A DNA stretch of 64,000 bases from Tenacibaculum holothuriorum (GTDB lineage Bacteria; Bacteroidota; Bacteroidia; Flavobacteriales; Flavobacteriaceae). The notes under the pieces were generated by a model. That model made no database searches. It had not been told where the DNA came from and was given only the letters and a program-made list of their open reading frames with translations. Both the position numbers and the translations under genes were made by a program. Of the stretch, positions 17,843 to 26,441 are shown piece by piece (the first letter of the stretch is position 1; every line of letters starts with the position of its first letter). Where the stretch lies: contig NZ_LAPZ01000003.1 of NCBI RefSeq assembly GCF_002120225.1, positions 124,001-188,000 of the forward strand. Reading direction: 5' to 3'.

Positions 17843-18901
17843 TTACAATTTAATTCTATTTACGGTAAATACTAAATCAGATATATCTCCTCCAGCCTCG
17901 TGAATACGAGAATTGGTATAATACAGGTAATTATTTTCAATACTAAAAGTATCTGCCCACTTTACGTTATCTCCTTCAACTACAGTTGAAATTTCTTTCG
18001 TTTTTAAATCTAATTGCATGATTTTGTGATGCTCTAAATCAGCATAATACAAGATGTTTTTATGAATAATCATTCCATCTGGTGCAGACGTTTTGGCTAC
18101 TAACTGAACTGAATTTTCAATTTCTTTTTCGGAAGCTTTTATAAGTTTTTCTACCGAAATAGCATACAAATTATATCCTGTGAGTGCATGATAGTATAAC
18201 ATTCCTCTTTTTGTATCTAATGCGATACCATCAGAATGTACCGTATTATTCCACTTTTTACCCTCAAAGGTTAAATAGGCTTGTTCACTATTGGTAGAAG
18301 GATGTTCATCTAACACACGTTTAGCCTCCCCAGTTTTTAAATTGATAATCACCAAACCTGAATTTGCTGAGTCTGTACAATATGCATAACCTCTTTCATT
18401 GTCGATACGAATATCATTGATGTAAGAGTCTTTGTGGAAAGCTTTTTCTGGTAATTTATAAGTTCTTACCAATTCATTGGTATTCAAATCGAACACAAAA
18501 ACAATAGGTTGACCGATAACTCCTTGAAATAATGGATTTCGGGTATCTACCACATACAATAAATTATTCGATGCTACTACCGATTGTACACATACAAACG
18601 TGGAATCTGTTACGGGTTGTCCTATCTCCCAATTATTCCACTGTGCATTCGGATATGGAGTGAATTGATTCCCTTCTTTTATTTCTGCTACTGAAAATTT
18701 GATAGGCTTACGCCAATAAGGGAAATTCACAAACAAACGCTGATTGCTTATCGTTACTCCAGTTAACTGCTCTCCTTTTATAGAAGCTACTTCAGTTACT
18801 TGAGGTGATTGTTCTTTCTTCATGGTTTCTTTTTCATTTGCGCTTTTTTTACAGGCCAATAAAGACATTGAAAGAAACAAAACAAGATATATTGATTTCA
18901 T
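17843..18901 (-). CDS. Lipoprotein of the major royal jelly/yellow-like beta-propeller family
   Basis: A 352-residue protein. The signal peptide ends in a lipobox (SMSLLACKK, Cys17), followed by an acidic/basic linker. The rest matches the MRJP/yellow family in bacteria: YPNAQWNNWE, LYVVDTRNP, INDIRIDNERGYAYCTDS, HSDGIALDTKRGMLYYHAL and YYTNSRIHEA. This is a six-bladed propeller related to SMP-30/gluconolactonase. It probably binds or hydrolyses a small molecule in the periplasm. It is followed at once by an AraC gene. Confidence 0.85.
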   Translation of the reverse strand: MKSIYLVLFLSMSLLACKKSANEKETMKKEQSPQVTEVASIKGEQLTGVTISNQRLFVNFPYWRKPIKFSVAEIKEGNQFTPYPNAQWNNWEIGQPVTDSTFVCVQSVVASNNLLYVVDTRNPLFQGVIGQPIVFVFDLNTNELVRTYKLPEKAFHKDSYINDIRIDNERGYAYCTDSANSGLVIINLKTGEAKRVLDEHPSTNSEQAYLTFEGKKWNNTVHSDGIALDTKRGMLYYHALTGYNLYAISVEKLIKASEKEIENSVQLVAKTSAPDGMIIHKNILYYADLEHHKIMQLDLKTKEISTVVEGDNVKWADTFSIENNYLYYTNSRIHEAGGDISDLVFTVNRIKL

Positions 18902-18996
18902 TTTTACACGTTTTAAGCTACTTTAAAATTACTTATTTTATATTATTCTCTAAAGATTTAAAAGAAGATTTTATGAGAAAACATCCAACTATTATA

Positions 18997-19031
18997 AAAG
19001 CCATTTGACTTTTATGGTACAAATGGCTTTT
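18997..19031 (-). terminator. Terminator after the alpha/beta hydrolase gene
   Basis: AAAAGCCATTT (18997-19007) pairs with AAATGGCTTTT (19021-19031) around a 13-base loop. On the minus strand it lies 8 bases past the stop at 19039 and ends in TTTT. Confidence 0.78.
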
Positions 19032-19038
19032 ACATCAA

Positions 19039-19953
19039 TCATTCAACTAAAACTCGACGAAAAAATGCGCTTGCTTTTTCAACAGTCAAATTCACTTCTT
19101 TCTCTTGATCATAAAATGCAAATTGATGCATCGGGGAAACTACATCAGTGGTTACCCAAATTAATTCTTTGTCTTTTGAAGGTACTGCTTCAAAATACTT
19201 TTTGGTATATGCGGGCAATACACAACCATTTGAATGTATCATCAACAAAGGCTTATCAAGTCTTGCAGCTGATGGGAATGGATCAAGGTTCAACCAATCT
19301 TCCCAAGTAGCTACAGCAAATTGATTAGCATTCCATTGAGAAATCGCTCCTCTATTTGGATTCAAATAATAATCAAACTCTCCAAACATTGCAGCAATAT
19401 CATCAGTTGTAGAAATCGTTTTGATATACGTAAACTCTCCTGTTTCTGCGTATTTCTTTTTAGCAGCTTGAGCCGCTAGTTTACGTTTTTTCACTCCTGC
19501 CTCTCCTCCATAAAATAACTTTACTGCCTCTTCATCATGTAACCATGACGCTGTAGTCGCTACCGCTTTGATAGCTGGATCTTCGGAAGCCGCTATAAGT
19601 GCATACATAGCCCCAGTACAAACTCCAAAAACACCTGTATTATTAGCATCTACCTCTGGTAGTTTTTTTAAATACGCTATTGCATTTTGAATGTCCTGAA
19701 TTTTCATGGTTGGATTTTCCCATACTCTAGGAAACCCTTCACTTTCTCCATAGTTTCTAAAATCGAACGCTAAAGTGATAAAGCCTTTTTCCGAAAATCG
19801 TTTGGCGTATAAGCCTCCCATTTGTTCTTTTACAGTAGTCCAACTTCCAGAGCAAACAATAACTGGATATTGTTGATCTTTTTGAAAATTTGGTGGGTAA
19901 TATAAATTCCCCACCAAATTTAAACCTTCACTCTTAAAGTTTACTTTTTTCAT
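19039..19953 (-). CDS. Alpha/beta hydrolase with cysteine nucleophile elbow
   Basis: A 304-residue protein without signal peptide, so cytoplasmic. It contains the nucleophile elbow GVCTGAM with Cys112 in place of the usual Ser, as in dienelactone hydrolases. The oxyanion region is VCSGSWTTVKEQ, DFRNYGESEG follows strand 4, and a His-containing end (SPMHQFAFYD) is suited to the triad. It is a close paralogue of the next gene (19975-20979) and of 34372-35451. All three share the WTTVKEQM or GIKEQTAG and FDxxxxGES patterns. Substrate unknown. It is 21 bases downstream of its lipoprotein paralogue, hence one operon. Confidence 0.85.
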   Translation of the reverse strand: MKKVNFKSEGLNLVGNLYYPPNFQKDQQYPVIVCSGSWTTVKEQMGGLYAKRFSEKGFITLAFDFRNYGESEGFPRVWENPTMKIQDIQNAIAYLKKLPEVDANNTGVFGVCTGAMYALIAASEDPAIKAVATTASWLHDEEAVKLFYGGEAGVKKRKLAAQAAKKKYAETGEFTYIKTISTTDDIAAMFGEFDYYLNPNRGAISQWNANQFAVATWEDWLNLDPFPSAARLDKPLLMIHSNGCVLPAYTKKYFEAVPSKDKELIWVTTDVVSPMHQFAFYDQEKEVNLTVEKASAFFRRVLVE

Positions 19954-19974
19954 GACTCTAGAGAGATCCTTTTC

Positions 19975-20979
19975 TTATTTTAATTCTCTATCCATGTATG
20001 CAGCTACGTTGTCTACTGCTGTTGCTACTGGTTCTGGTTTGTCATAAAAATCGAATTGTGATACTCCTGGTAAGTTTACCGATTCTACTTTATCACCAGC
20101 AATTGCTTTAAACTCTTTACTTCCTTGTGGTAATGCCATTGCTTCTGACTCCACAAATAAAATCTTTCCAGGAATTTTATCAGCATTTTTAAAAGCATCA
20201 TATGTTAACCAAGGTCTCCAAGTAGCCACATTGAATTTGTTGTCATATTCTGGAATTAACCCGCGATCTTTTTCTGTATAGTAAGGCGCATTAAACATTG
20301 GAGAAGTTTTATCTGTAGTGCTTGCCGCAATTAGAACTTGTAATTCACCTGTAGTTTCAAAGTCTTTTTCAGCTTTATCTGATAATGCTAATAAGTTTTT
20401 AACAGATTCTTCTCCTCCATATACTTGTGTAGCCAATGCTGGATTGTGTAGCCAAGGAGCTACTAAAGCCACTGCATTTAATTTATTTGCTGCATAAGCA
20501 TCTACCATATATCCAGAACTAGCACATACTCCTACGCCTCCTACTTCATCAGACGCTATATCCGAACGTGTTTTTAAATAATCTGCTGCTGCCTCAATAT
20601 CTGCTGTTTTGCTTATTGGATCTTCTATATAACGTTTTTTTCCTTCTGATTCTCCCCAACCATTAAAGTCGAACGCTAATGTGATGAATCCTTTTTTAGC
20701 CAATTTCTTAGCATATAACATCGGCATTTGTTCTTTAACCGTTGTCCAAGCTCCAGTTACAATTAATGCTGGGTACTTTTTTCCTTCTTCATAGTTGTCA
20801 GGATAAAAAATATCTCCTACTAATTTCATTCCGTTACTTTCAAAATTTATTTTCTCCATGGTTTTTACTGTTTTTTTATGGTTGTTTTCAGCTGTTGCGT
20901 TGTTTTCTTTATTCTTTTTATTTCCAGAACAACTCGCTAGGAGTACTACTGTGAATAGATTTAAAAATACTTTTTTCAT
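19975..20979 (-). CDS. Lipoprotein alpha/beta hydrolase with Cys elbow and no visible catalytic His
   Basis: A 334-residue protein with a lipobox (VVLLASC, Cys17) and a low-complexity linker to about residue 40. The hydrolase domain has Cys152 in the elbow GVCASSG. The position that holds His in both paralogues (MHQFAFYD, ATHFDLYD) reads VSQFDFYD here, so the triad looks incomplete. It may be a binding protein or use another His. It is the membrane-anchored member of an operon with two SnoaL-like lipoproteins upstream and a cytoplasmic paralogue downstream. Confidence 0.83.
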   Translation of the reverse strand: MKKVFLNLFTVVLLASCSGNKKNKENNATAENNHKKTVKTMEKINFESNGMKLVGDIFYPDNYEEGKKYPALIVTGAWTTVKEQMPMLYAKKLAKKGFITLAFDFNGWGESEGKKRYIEDPISKTADIEAAADYLKTRSDIASDEVGGVGVCASSGYMVDAYAANKLNAVALVAPWLHNPALATQVYGGEESVKNLLALSDKAEKDFETTGELQVLIAASTTDKTSPMFNAPYYTEKDRGLIPEYDNKFNVATWRPWLTYDAFKNADKIPGKILFVESEAMALPQGSKEFKAIAGDKVESVNLPGVSQFDFYDKPEPVATAVDNVAAYMDRELK

Positions 20980-21000
20980 TGTTTTTTGATTTTTAGTTTA

Positions 21001-21546
21001 CTATTGTTTGATTTTATCTAATAATCCGAAACCTCTAGCGGCAACGATTGGATTAAATATTTCTACATATTCAGTGATTTCTCCATCAGTATTAAACTTA
21101 AATGTTGAATAGTAATCATTACTATACACTCCTGCATTGTTCTTTAGTTTAATGTCTCCTTTGTATTTTACAAATACCATATTTGGATCTTCCATTGCAT
21201 ATATCTCTTCGATATCGAAAGTCATTCCATCAAAATTTGGAAATACAGGTTCCCAATAATTTTTAATTCCTTCTTTACCATTAGCTCCTGTTGGAAAAAT
21301 TCCAGAGTTGTATGGATTGATGTGTTTTGCATCTTCAGCGAATAAATTCGCTACAGTTTCTGCATTTTCTGCTGTTAAGGCATTAAAGAATGCACGTACT
21401 GTTTCCTTATTTTTTGTAGCTTTTTCTGTTGTCATTTCGTATTGTTTTAATTGATTTTGTAACTGTACTACTTTTTCAGATTGTTCTGTGTTAGCACATG
21501 ATAAAAAACATACTGTTGTTACTGTTAAGATTAATAGTCTTTTCAT
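21001..21546 (-). CDS. SnoaL/NTF2-like lipoprotein
   Basis: A 181-residue protein with a lipoprotein signal (TTVCFLSCANTEQ, Cys17), a short coiled-coil-like linker (VVQLQNQLKQYEM) and an NTF2-fold domain (NKETVRAFFNALTAENAETVANLFAEDAKH start). The cone-shaped fold usually holds a hydrophobic small molecule; some members isomerise polyketides. It sits between another SnoaL-like lipoprotein (7 bases upstream) and a lipoprotein hydrolase (21 bases downstream). Confidence 0.84.
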   Translation of the reverse strand: MKRLLILTVTTVCFLSCANTEQSEKVVQLQNQLKQYEMTTEKATKNKETVRAFFNALTAENAETVANLFAEDAKHINPYNSGIFPTGANGKEGIKNYWEPVFPNFDGMTFDIEEIYAMEDPNMVFVKYKGDIKLKNNAGVYSNDYYSTFKFNTDGEITEYVEIFNPIVAARGFGLLDKIKQ

Positions 21547-21553
21547 TTTAATT

Positions 21554-22081
21554 TTAATTTGATTTTACATTTTCAATTGCCTTCTCTATTAACTTCCCAT
21601 TCCCATCTTGGTATTTGTAATTGAAAGTCATTGAAGTAATTTTCCAATTATTATCTTTTTTCTCTAAATCGAAATCATAACTTCCAACAACTGTCCAAAC
21701 ACTTCCATTTTCGTCTTCTATATAATGTGTGGCTGTTCCATAACAAAAGCTATGAGCTTTTGTATCGTTTATTTCCGTAATAAAGTTTCCTATTTGATGA
21801 TGTGTATAAGTAAAACCTGGTAATACTGTTTTCCATCCTGTGGTAATCTCTTCTGGAGATACTTCTGTTGCTGGATTTCCTGTCATTGATGAATAATCTA
21901 AGTTTACTTTAGGTGCGAATTGTGCTTCTACTGTATTCCAGTTTCTCTTGTCTGAATTCACAAACATCTTAGTTACAGTTTCTTCTATTGCAATAGTCTC
22001 ATTCATAATAGTATTGTTTTTTTGTGGTTGTTGACATCCAAATAAGGATAGTATTATTATAAAAAATACCGCTATTCTCAT
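21554..22081 (-). CDS. SnoaL-like lipoprotein
   Basis: A 175-residue protein with a lipobox (IILSLFGCQQ, Cys16) and a SnoaL_3/NTF2-like domain: ETVTKMFVNSDKRNWNTVEAQF, LPGFTYTHHQIGNF, VVGSYDFDLEK and NWKITSMTFNY. It is the first gene of a four-gene minus-strand operon (SnoaL-like, SnoaL-like, lipoprotein hydrolase, cytoplasmic hydrolase). Probably periplasmic ligand binding or isomerase chemistry; function not known. Confidence 0.84.
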   Translation of the reverse strand: MRIAVFFIIILSLFGCQQPQKNNTIMNETIAIEETVTKMFVNSDKRNWNTVEAQFAPKVNLDYSSMTGNPATEVSPEEITTGWKTVLPGFTYTHHQIGNFITEINDTKAHSFCYGTATHYIEDENGSVWTVVGSYDFDLEKKDNNWKITSMTFNYKYQDGNGKLIEKAIENVKSN

Positions 22082-22221
22082 ATCATTTGTTTTGATGATA
22101 CAAAGATCTAACAGCTTTTCGCATAAAAGTTTATGAAATCAAATCAAGAAGTATAAAAAACAAAGAAACGATTGAAATTGTTACTTTAAATGAAGTTTTA
22201 CATTAAAAGTTAGCTAATTAG

Positions 22222-22297
22222 AAAAGTTCTCGATACGTTTTCGCTTTGGAAAAACTTATGGAAACCTTTAGACCCTGAAATAAATTCAGGGCGACAA
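22222..22297. repeat. Intergenic palindromic repeat (REP-like)
   Basis: In the 223-base gap 22082-22304, AAAGTTCTCGATACG (22224-22238) recalls the repeat near 4600. Further on, CCCTGAA (22273-22279) and TTCAGGG (22285-22291) form a hairpin with a 5-base loop. CCCTGAA-TTCAGGG cores are typical of dispersed REP-like sequences. Nothing else is visible in this gap. Confidence 0.5.
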
Positions 22298-22304
22298 TTG
22301 TTAG

Positions 22305-23213
22305 TTAGTTACTTTTTCTGAAAGAATTTGGTGTAAGACCTGTTTGTTTTTTAAAAAAGCTATTAAAGTTGTTAGGAGCATCAAAATGTAATGAGTAAGC
22401 TATTTCTTTAATACTCATTTCTGTTTGTAATAAACGTGATTTTGCGAGTCGAAGGAGATGATTTTGAATATGTTTCTTAGCAGTATGACCTGTTATTTGC
22501 TTTACCGTTGCATTTAAATGATTTGGATGAACAGCCAATTGCTCCGCATAAAAACTAGGTGAATGAGTTCTTTTGTTGGCTAATGTACTCTCATAAAAAC
22601 TCGTTTCTATTAATGTTTGAAAACGTGATAATAAATTAACATCAGCATTTCTAATCGCTTTTTCTGCCTCCTCTTTTGAAACTTGCTTGTCGAAAAATCG
22701 TTTTATATAATTCAATAAAACTAATAAATGAGCTTCTATAATTAAATTTGAATCCTTTTTTAGTTCTTGATTCTCTTGATAAATAAACTCGAACATGCTT
22801 AACAACACAGATACTTCTTCTGGTTTTACTTCAAAAGGCATAGCCTTATCTATCTTTAAAAAAGGAAATTCTCTAAGTAGATCTTGTAAATGTTTTGATT
22901 TTGTGATAAATTCTTTAGAGAACATTAAATAATAACCTTCCCAATTTGAAATAATATCCCACGATATTAATTGAAAGGGAGTATTAAAAAACACCGTTGC
23001 TCCTTCTGGAAAATTAGTATAATGCCCAGAAATAGCTTTTCCTCCTCCTTCAACTTTTATAGCAATGGCATAGAATTCATGCTTAAACGATGGCATTTTA
23101 GCAACGACCGTAGGCATGTTTTCTTCAAAAGTTCGAATATCAAAATAAGCTTGTTTTGGAGCTGGTATTTGAATAGCCTTACAATAATCTGATATCGTTT
23201 TGAAGTGTTGCAT
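22305..23213 (-). CDS. AraC family transcriptional regulator (3 of 4 in the block)
   Basis: A 302-residue regulator with a cupin-like sensor (FDIRTFEENMPTVVAKMPSF, FKHEFYAIAI) and a C-terminal AraC domain (MSIKEIAYSLHFDAPNNFNSFFKKQTGLTPNSFR). It lies upstream, on the same strand, of the SnoaL-hydrolase operon, with the REP-like gap between, and is the obvious candidate regulator for it. Confidence 0.92.
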   Translation of the reverse strand: MQHFKTISDYCKAIQIPAPKQAYFDIRTFEENMPTVVAKMPSFKHEFYAIAIKVEGGGKAISGHYTNFPEGATVFFNTPFQLISWDIISNWEGYYLMFSKEFITKSKHLQDLLREFPFLKIDKAMPFEVKPEEVSVLLSMFEFIYQENQELKKDSNLIIEAHLLVLLNYIKRFFDKQVSKEEAEKAIRNADVNLLSRFQTLIETSFYESTLANKRTHSPSFYAEQLAVHPNHLNATVKQITGHTAKKHIQNHLLRLAKSRLLQTEMSIKEIAYSLHFDAPNNFNSFFKKQTGLTPNSFRKSN

Positions 23214-23250
23214 TACTCAAATGTACGGTTTCTTTTAAAAATTAACGTAT

Positions 23251-23277
23251 AAAAAAATCCTGCATAAAGCAGGATTT
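23251..23277 (-). terminator. Terminator after the double SnoaL lipoprotein gene
   Basis: AAATCCTGC (23255-23263) pairs with GCAGGATTT (23269-23277), and the minus strand continues into a T-run (23257 downward). Confidence 0.85.
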
Positions 23278-23298
23278 AAAACAGTAACAAATGAAAGC

Positions 23299-24189
23299 TT
23301 AGAACTTACCATTTTCATGTGCCATTTTCTCTGGAATTTCTTGAATCACATCCCAGTGCTCCACAATTTTTCCATCTTTTACTCTAAACAAATCATAAAA
23401 GGCTTGTGGCTTTCCTCCCCACTCTCCTTCACTCATGGTTAGTACAAAGTTTCCTTCTCCTAAAACCTTATGTACTTTCTTGTATATAAACATATTGTTT
23501 TGAGAAGTTAAATATGTAATAGCTTCATTTAATCCATCTAAACCATCTTTTACTAACGGATTATGTTGATCATATTGTTCTGTACTAACATACTCTGTAA
23601 TTTTTTCTGGCGCTTTACCAAACAATACATCATCTACAAACTTTTTAACCAATTCTTTATTAGCATCTGTTTTATCTAGATCTGTTACTTCAGTTGGACC
23701 ATCTACCTGTGATCTTCCACTAGCAGTTTGCGCTACTTTAGGAGTTAAATTATCCCAATGCTCTGCTACTTTACCATCTTCCATTCTCCAAACATCAAAA
23801 GCTACCATTTCCTTTCCTCCAAATGCTTCTGCATTGTCATACGAATTGTGTAATACAATAAAGTCTCCATCTTGTAATATTCTATGCGTGGTCGATGTAG
23901 TACCCGCATTTTTTAAGGGTTCTAAAAACCCTAAAACCGGCTCTCTTCCTGTTGGTACATGTGGATTATGCTGAATATAATCTTCTGTAAAGTATTTTTT
24001 AATTCCATCTGCATTATAATCTTTGAAAAAAGCGTCTTGTGCCTTTAAGGCTACTTCTTTATAATTTGGTGTTTTTACCTCTTCTACTACCATTTCTGTA
24101 ACTTCTTTTAGTTGTTCGTCTTTTTTTGCTTCTTTTTTACAGCTTGCTATAAGTGCTGCAACTGCAATAACTACTGTTAATTTTCTCAT
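23299..24189 (-). CDS. Lipoprotein with two tandem SnoaL-like domains
   Basis: A 296-residue lipoprotein (AVAALIASCKK, Cys17). Two homologous SnoaL-like domains follow: residues about 45-155 (FFKDYNADGIKKYFTEDYIQHNPHVP ... VAEHWDNL) and about 170-290 (FVDDVLFGKAPEKITEYVSTEQYDQHNP ... IVEHWDVIQEIP). Each has the YIQHNPHVP/YDQHNPLVK motif and the VxEHWD ending of the COG4922 group. This looks like an internal duplication. It is transcribed alone, with an AraC gene upstream on the same strand. Confidence 0.87.
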   Translation of the reverse strand: MRKLTVVIAVAALIASCKKEAKKDEQLKEVTEMVVEEVKTPNYKEVALKAQDAFFKDYNADGIKKYFTEDYIQHNPHVPTGREPVLGFLEPLKNAGTTSTTHRILQDGDFIVLHNSYDNAEAFGGKEMVAFDVWRMEDGKVAEHWDNLTPKVAQTASGRSQVDGPTEVTDLDKTDANKELVKKFVDDVLFGKAPEKITEYVSTEQYDQHNPLVKDGLDGLNEAITYLTSQNNMFIYKKVHKVLGEGNFVLTMSEGEWGGKPQAFYDLFRVKDGKIVEHWDVIQEIPEKMAHENGKF

Positions 24190-24382
24190 TTTGTTGATTT
24201 TTTATTTATAATTGATTTGTTAATAAACTCCTTATTGATTTTGTTTGAAAAGCTACCTTCATACTCGTATAAAGATAGCTAGCAATCAATCATAAACTCA
24301 AAATCAATAAAGTCTATTTTAACTGATACAAAGTTAGTTAGGGTTCTAAAGAATATTAGTATCTAAACAATAGTAAAAACTA

Positions 24383-25237
24383 TCATTTTGATAACCTGTA
24401 TTTTTTTGGAGAGTATCCTGTTTTACTTTTAAATAAACGAATTAGGTTATTAGGCTCTGAAAAATTTAAGTCATATGCTATTTCAGAAATTGTTTTTGCG
24501 GAATGAATTAATTGTGTTTTAACCTCAGAAATAATTCGATCTTTTATCATTTCTGTAGCAGTTACATTGAATTGTTTTTTTACAGATTGATTCAAGGTTA
24601 TCCTGCTAATATTTAATAAAGACACATAATCATTTACCTTATGCTTGTGTACATAGTTTAACTCTAATGCTTCTTTGAATAGGTACGCATGATTATTTAG
24701 TTGTGTCTCACTATCTAATTGATATTTCTCACAAAAAACTCTGTTCATTTTAATCAAAATATAATATAACAGTGCTCTTAATATATGTCTTGAATCACTT
24801 TTAAAATCAATAATTTCATTTTGAATCTCGCTAAAAATGTTCTGATTAAAGCTGTGTAGCAATTCTTTAGAATCAAAAGTAGTAAGAACTGTTTTATTGT
24901 AGAAGTATTGCAATCGGTATACAAACAACTTATCCGAGAAAAAATTAGCTAGAAACTCTTTTTCAAAAATAACTGCCCAGCCTTTGATTTTGTTTTCACT
25001 AACAAACCAACTTCTCTTTTGATATGGAGACACGAACAAAAACATACCCTTCCGAAGCACTATTTTTTCTCCATCTAACACCACATAACCTTCGATTTCA
25101 TCATAAATAAAAATTTCAAAAAAATCAGTATCATGAACTTCGGAAGATAAAAGAAACTCATTATTCTCTTCTATCTTAAAAAAATCCATTGCCAATGGAT
25201 GGTCATACTTATATTTATCAAAGTTTACTGTTATCAT
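24383..25237 (-). CDS. AraC family transcriptional regulator (4 of 4 in the block)
   Basis: A 284-residue regulator with a cupin-like sensor (DFFEIFIYDEIEGYVVLDGEKIVLRKG) and a C-terminal AraC DNA-binding domain (KTISEIAYDLNFSEPNNLIRLFKSKTGYSPKKYRLSK). A 193-base gap separates it from the double-SnoaL lipoprotein gene downstream, which would hold the promoter it controls; AT-rich and without a clear operator. Confidence 0.91.
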   Translation of the reverse strand: MITVNFDKYKYDHPLAMDFFKIEENNEFLLSSEVHDTDFFEIFIYDEIEGYVVLDGEKIVLRKGMFLFVSPYQKRSWFVSENKIKGWAVIFEKEFLANFFSDKLFVYRLQYFYNKTVLTTFDSKELLHSFNQNIFSEIQNEIIDFKSDSRHILRALLYYILIKMNRVFCEKYQLDSETQLNNHAYLFKEALELNYVHKHKVNDYVSLLNISRITLNQSVKKQFNVTATEMIKDRIISEVKTQLIHSAKTISEIAYDLNFSEPNNLIRLFKSKTGYSPKKYRLSK

Positions 25238-25305
25238 TTTGATAACTTAAAACTACACCATTTTTATCTAAAAAACAAAAAGCTACTTTAACAGGGTGAA
25301 TAAGT

Positions 25306-25758
25306 TTAGATTGAAAATGGCAATACATCTGGTTCTATAAATTTATCCTTTCCTATATCTGTGATAAAAATATCATAACTATAATGCTTGGCTATCAATT
25401 CTTTAAAATTGGTTTTTAACCGTACATTTTCAGCAATAAAATCTTTAAAACTTTTGGTTTTTGATTGCTTCATAAAATGATTAATTGCTCGCATAGCAAC
25501 AATAGTCACCGTAGTATTATATTTATCTTGAGCTCCTACATGTTCTACATAGTTTAGTAGTTGTTGCTGTATACGCTCTTCTCCCTTTTCTAATCCGTAA
25601 TTTTTAATATTTAACCACCCTAATCGTAAATGCGCCTCATGACTAAATAATTTAGGGTCTAATACACAATTAGAAAATTGTTTATCGAATTCTATATCTG
25701 ATAAATTATAATGTGAATCTACTCTCTTTTCTTTCTTATCTGATGAATCAGTCTTCAT
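25306..25758 (-). CDS. Conserved protein of unknown function, His-containing
   Basis: A 150-residue soluble protein. I do not recognise a named family with certainty. It has FSHEAHLRLGWLNIKNYG near residue 45 and a following helical region with KYNTTVTIVAMRAI, a pattern found in small uncharacterised bacterial proteins. The H-x2-H pair could bind a metal. The charged N-terminus (about residues 1-20) looks disordered. It stands alone between an AraC and a Crp/Fnr gene. Confidence 0.7.
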   Translation of the reverse strand: MKTDSSDKKEKRVDSHYNLSDIEFDKQFSNCVLDPKLFSHEAHLRLGWLNIKNYGLEKGEERIQQQLLNYVEHVGAQDKYNTTVTIVAMRAINHFMKQSKTKSFKDFIAENVRLKTNFKELIAKHYSYDIFITDIGKDKFIEPDVLPFSI

Positions 25759-25870
25759 ACTTCTATAATTTTAAATTTATTCTGCAAAATTATAGGCTGT
25801 ATAAATCTTTTTGATCAACATTTGTTGAGAAGTGGGAAGTTAAATAAAAAATAGCTTGCTTCTTTTGATG

Positions 25871-26407
25871 CTACTTTTTCTTTTCTTTAGAAACAAGTTG
25901 TTTACGTGCACGACTTAATTGTGTTGGAGTAATTCCGAGATAATTTGCTATATAATAATTGGGAATTCGATTGATTAAACTTGGATACTCTTGCAAAAAC
26001 AACTCGTATTTTTGTAGTGAATTCAAATTTAAAAGTGATACTAATCTTGATTGTAATTGTTGATTTAATTTTTGAAACTCCCTAGTAATAACTTCAGTTA
26101 TTTCTTGATCCTTGTTTACCTGAGCCATAACTTCTTGATAATTAGCTACAGATATTATACAACCTTCTAAGGCTTCAATAGTAAATGTCATTTTTCCATT
26201 GGGTATAAAACTACCCACAATTATATCTCCTTCTTGGTAAAAATGTGTGGTAACTTCACTCCCATCAGCATCGTATTCAAAACCTCTCATTACACCTTCC
26301 AACAGTTTTCCTATAGTATTGCATACTTTTTCTTGCTGTATAAAGGTTTCTCCTTTTTTTACTATTCTGATTTCGTGAAGTTTTTCACTAGTACTTTGTG
26401 CTGACAT
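25871..26407 (-). CDS. Crp/Fnr family transcriptional regulator
   Basis: A 178-residue regulator with a cyclic-nucleotide-binding-like N-terminal domain (VKKGETFIQQEKVCNTIGKLLEGVMRGFEY) and a winged helix that ends IPNYYIANYLGITPTQLSRARKQLV, the standard Bacteroidota form. The ligand is unknown. Its neighbours on the same strand are the DHFR-like and flavin-monooxygenase-like genes upstream in transcription order, so it is the last of that group. Confidence 0.9.
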   Translation of the reverse strand: MSAQSTSEKLHEIRIVKKGETFIQQEKVCNTIGKLLEGVMRGFEYDADGSEVTTHFYQEGDIIVGSFIPNGKMTFTIEALEGCIISVANYQEVMAQVNKDQEITEVITREFQKLNQQLQSRLVSLLNLNSLQKYELFLQEYPSLINRIPNYYIANYLGITPTQLSRARKQLVSKEKKK

Positions 26408-26441
26408 GAGTCGAAAATATAAAACTGATAAGATGCTACAA

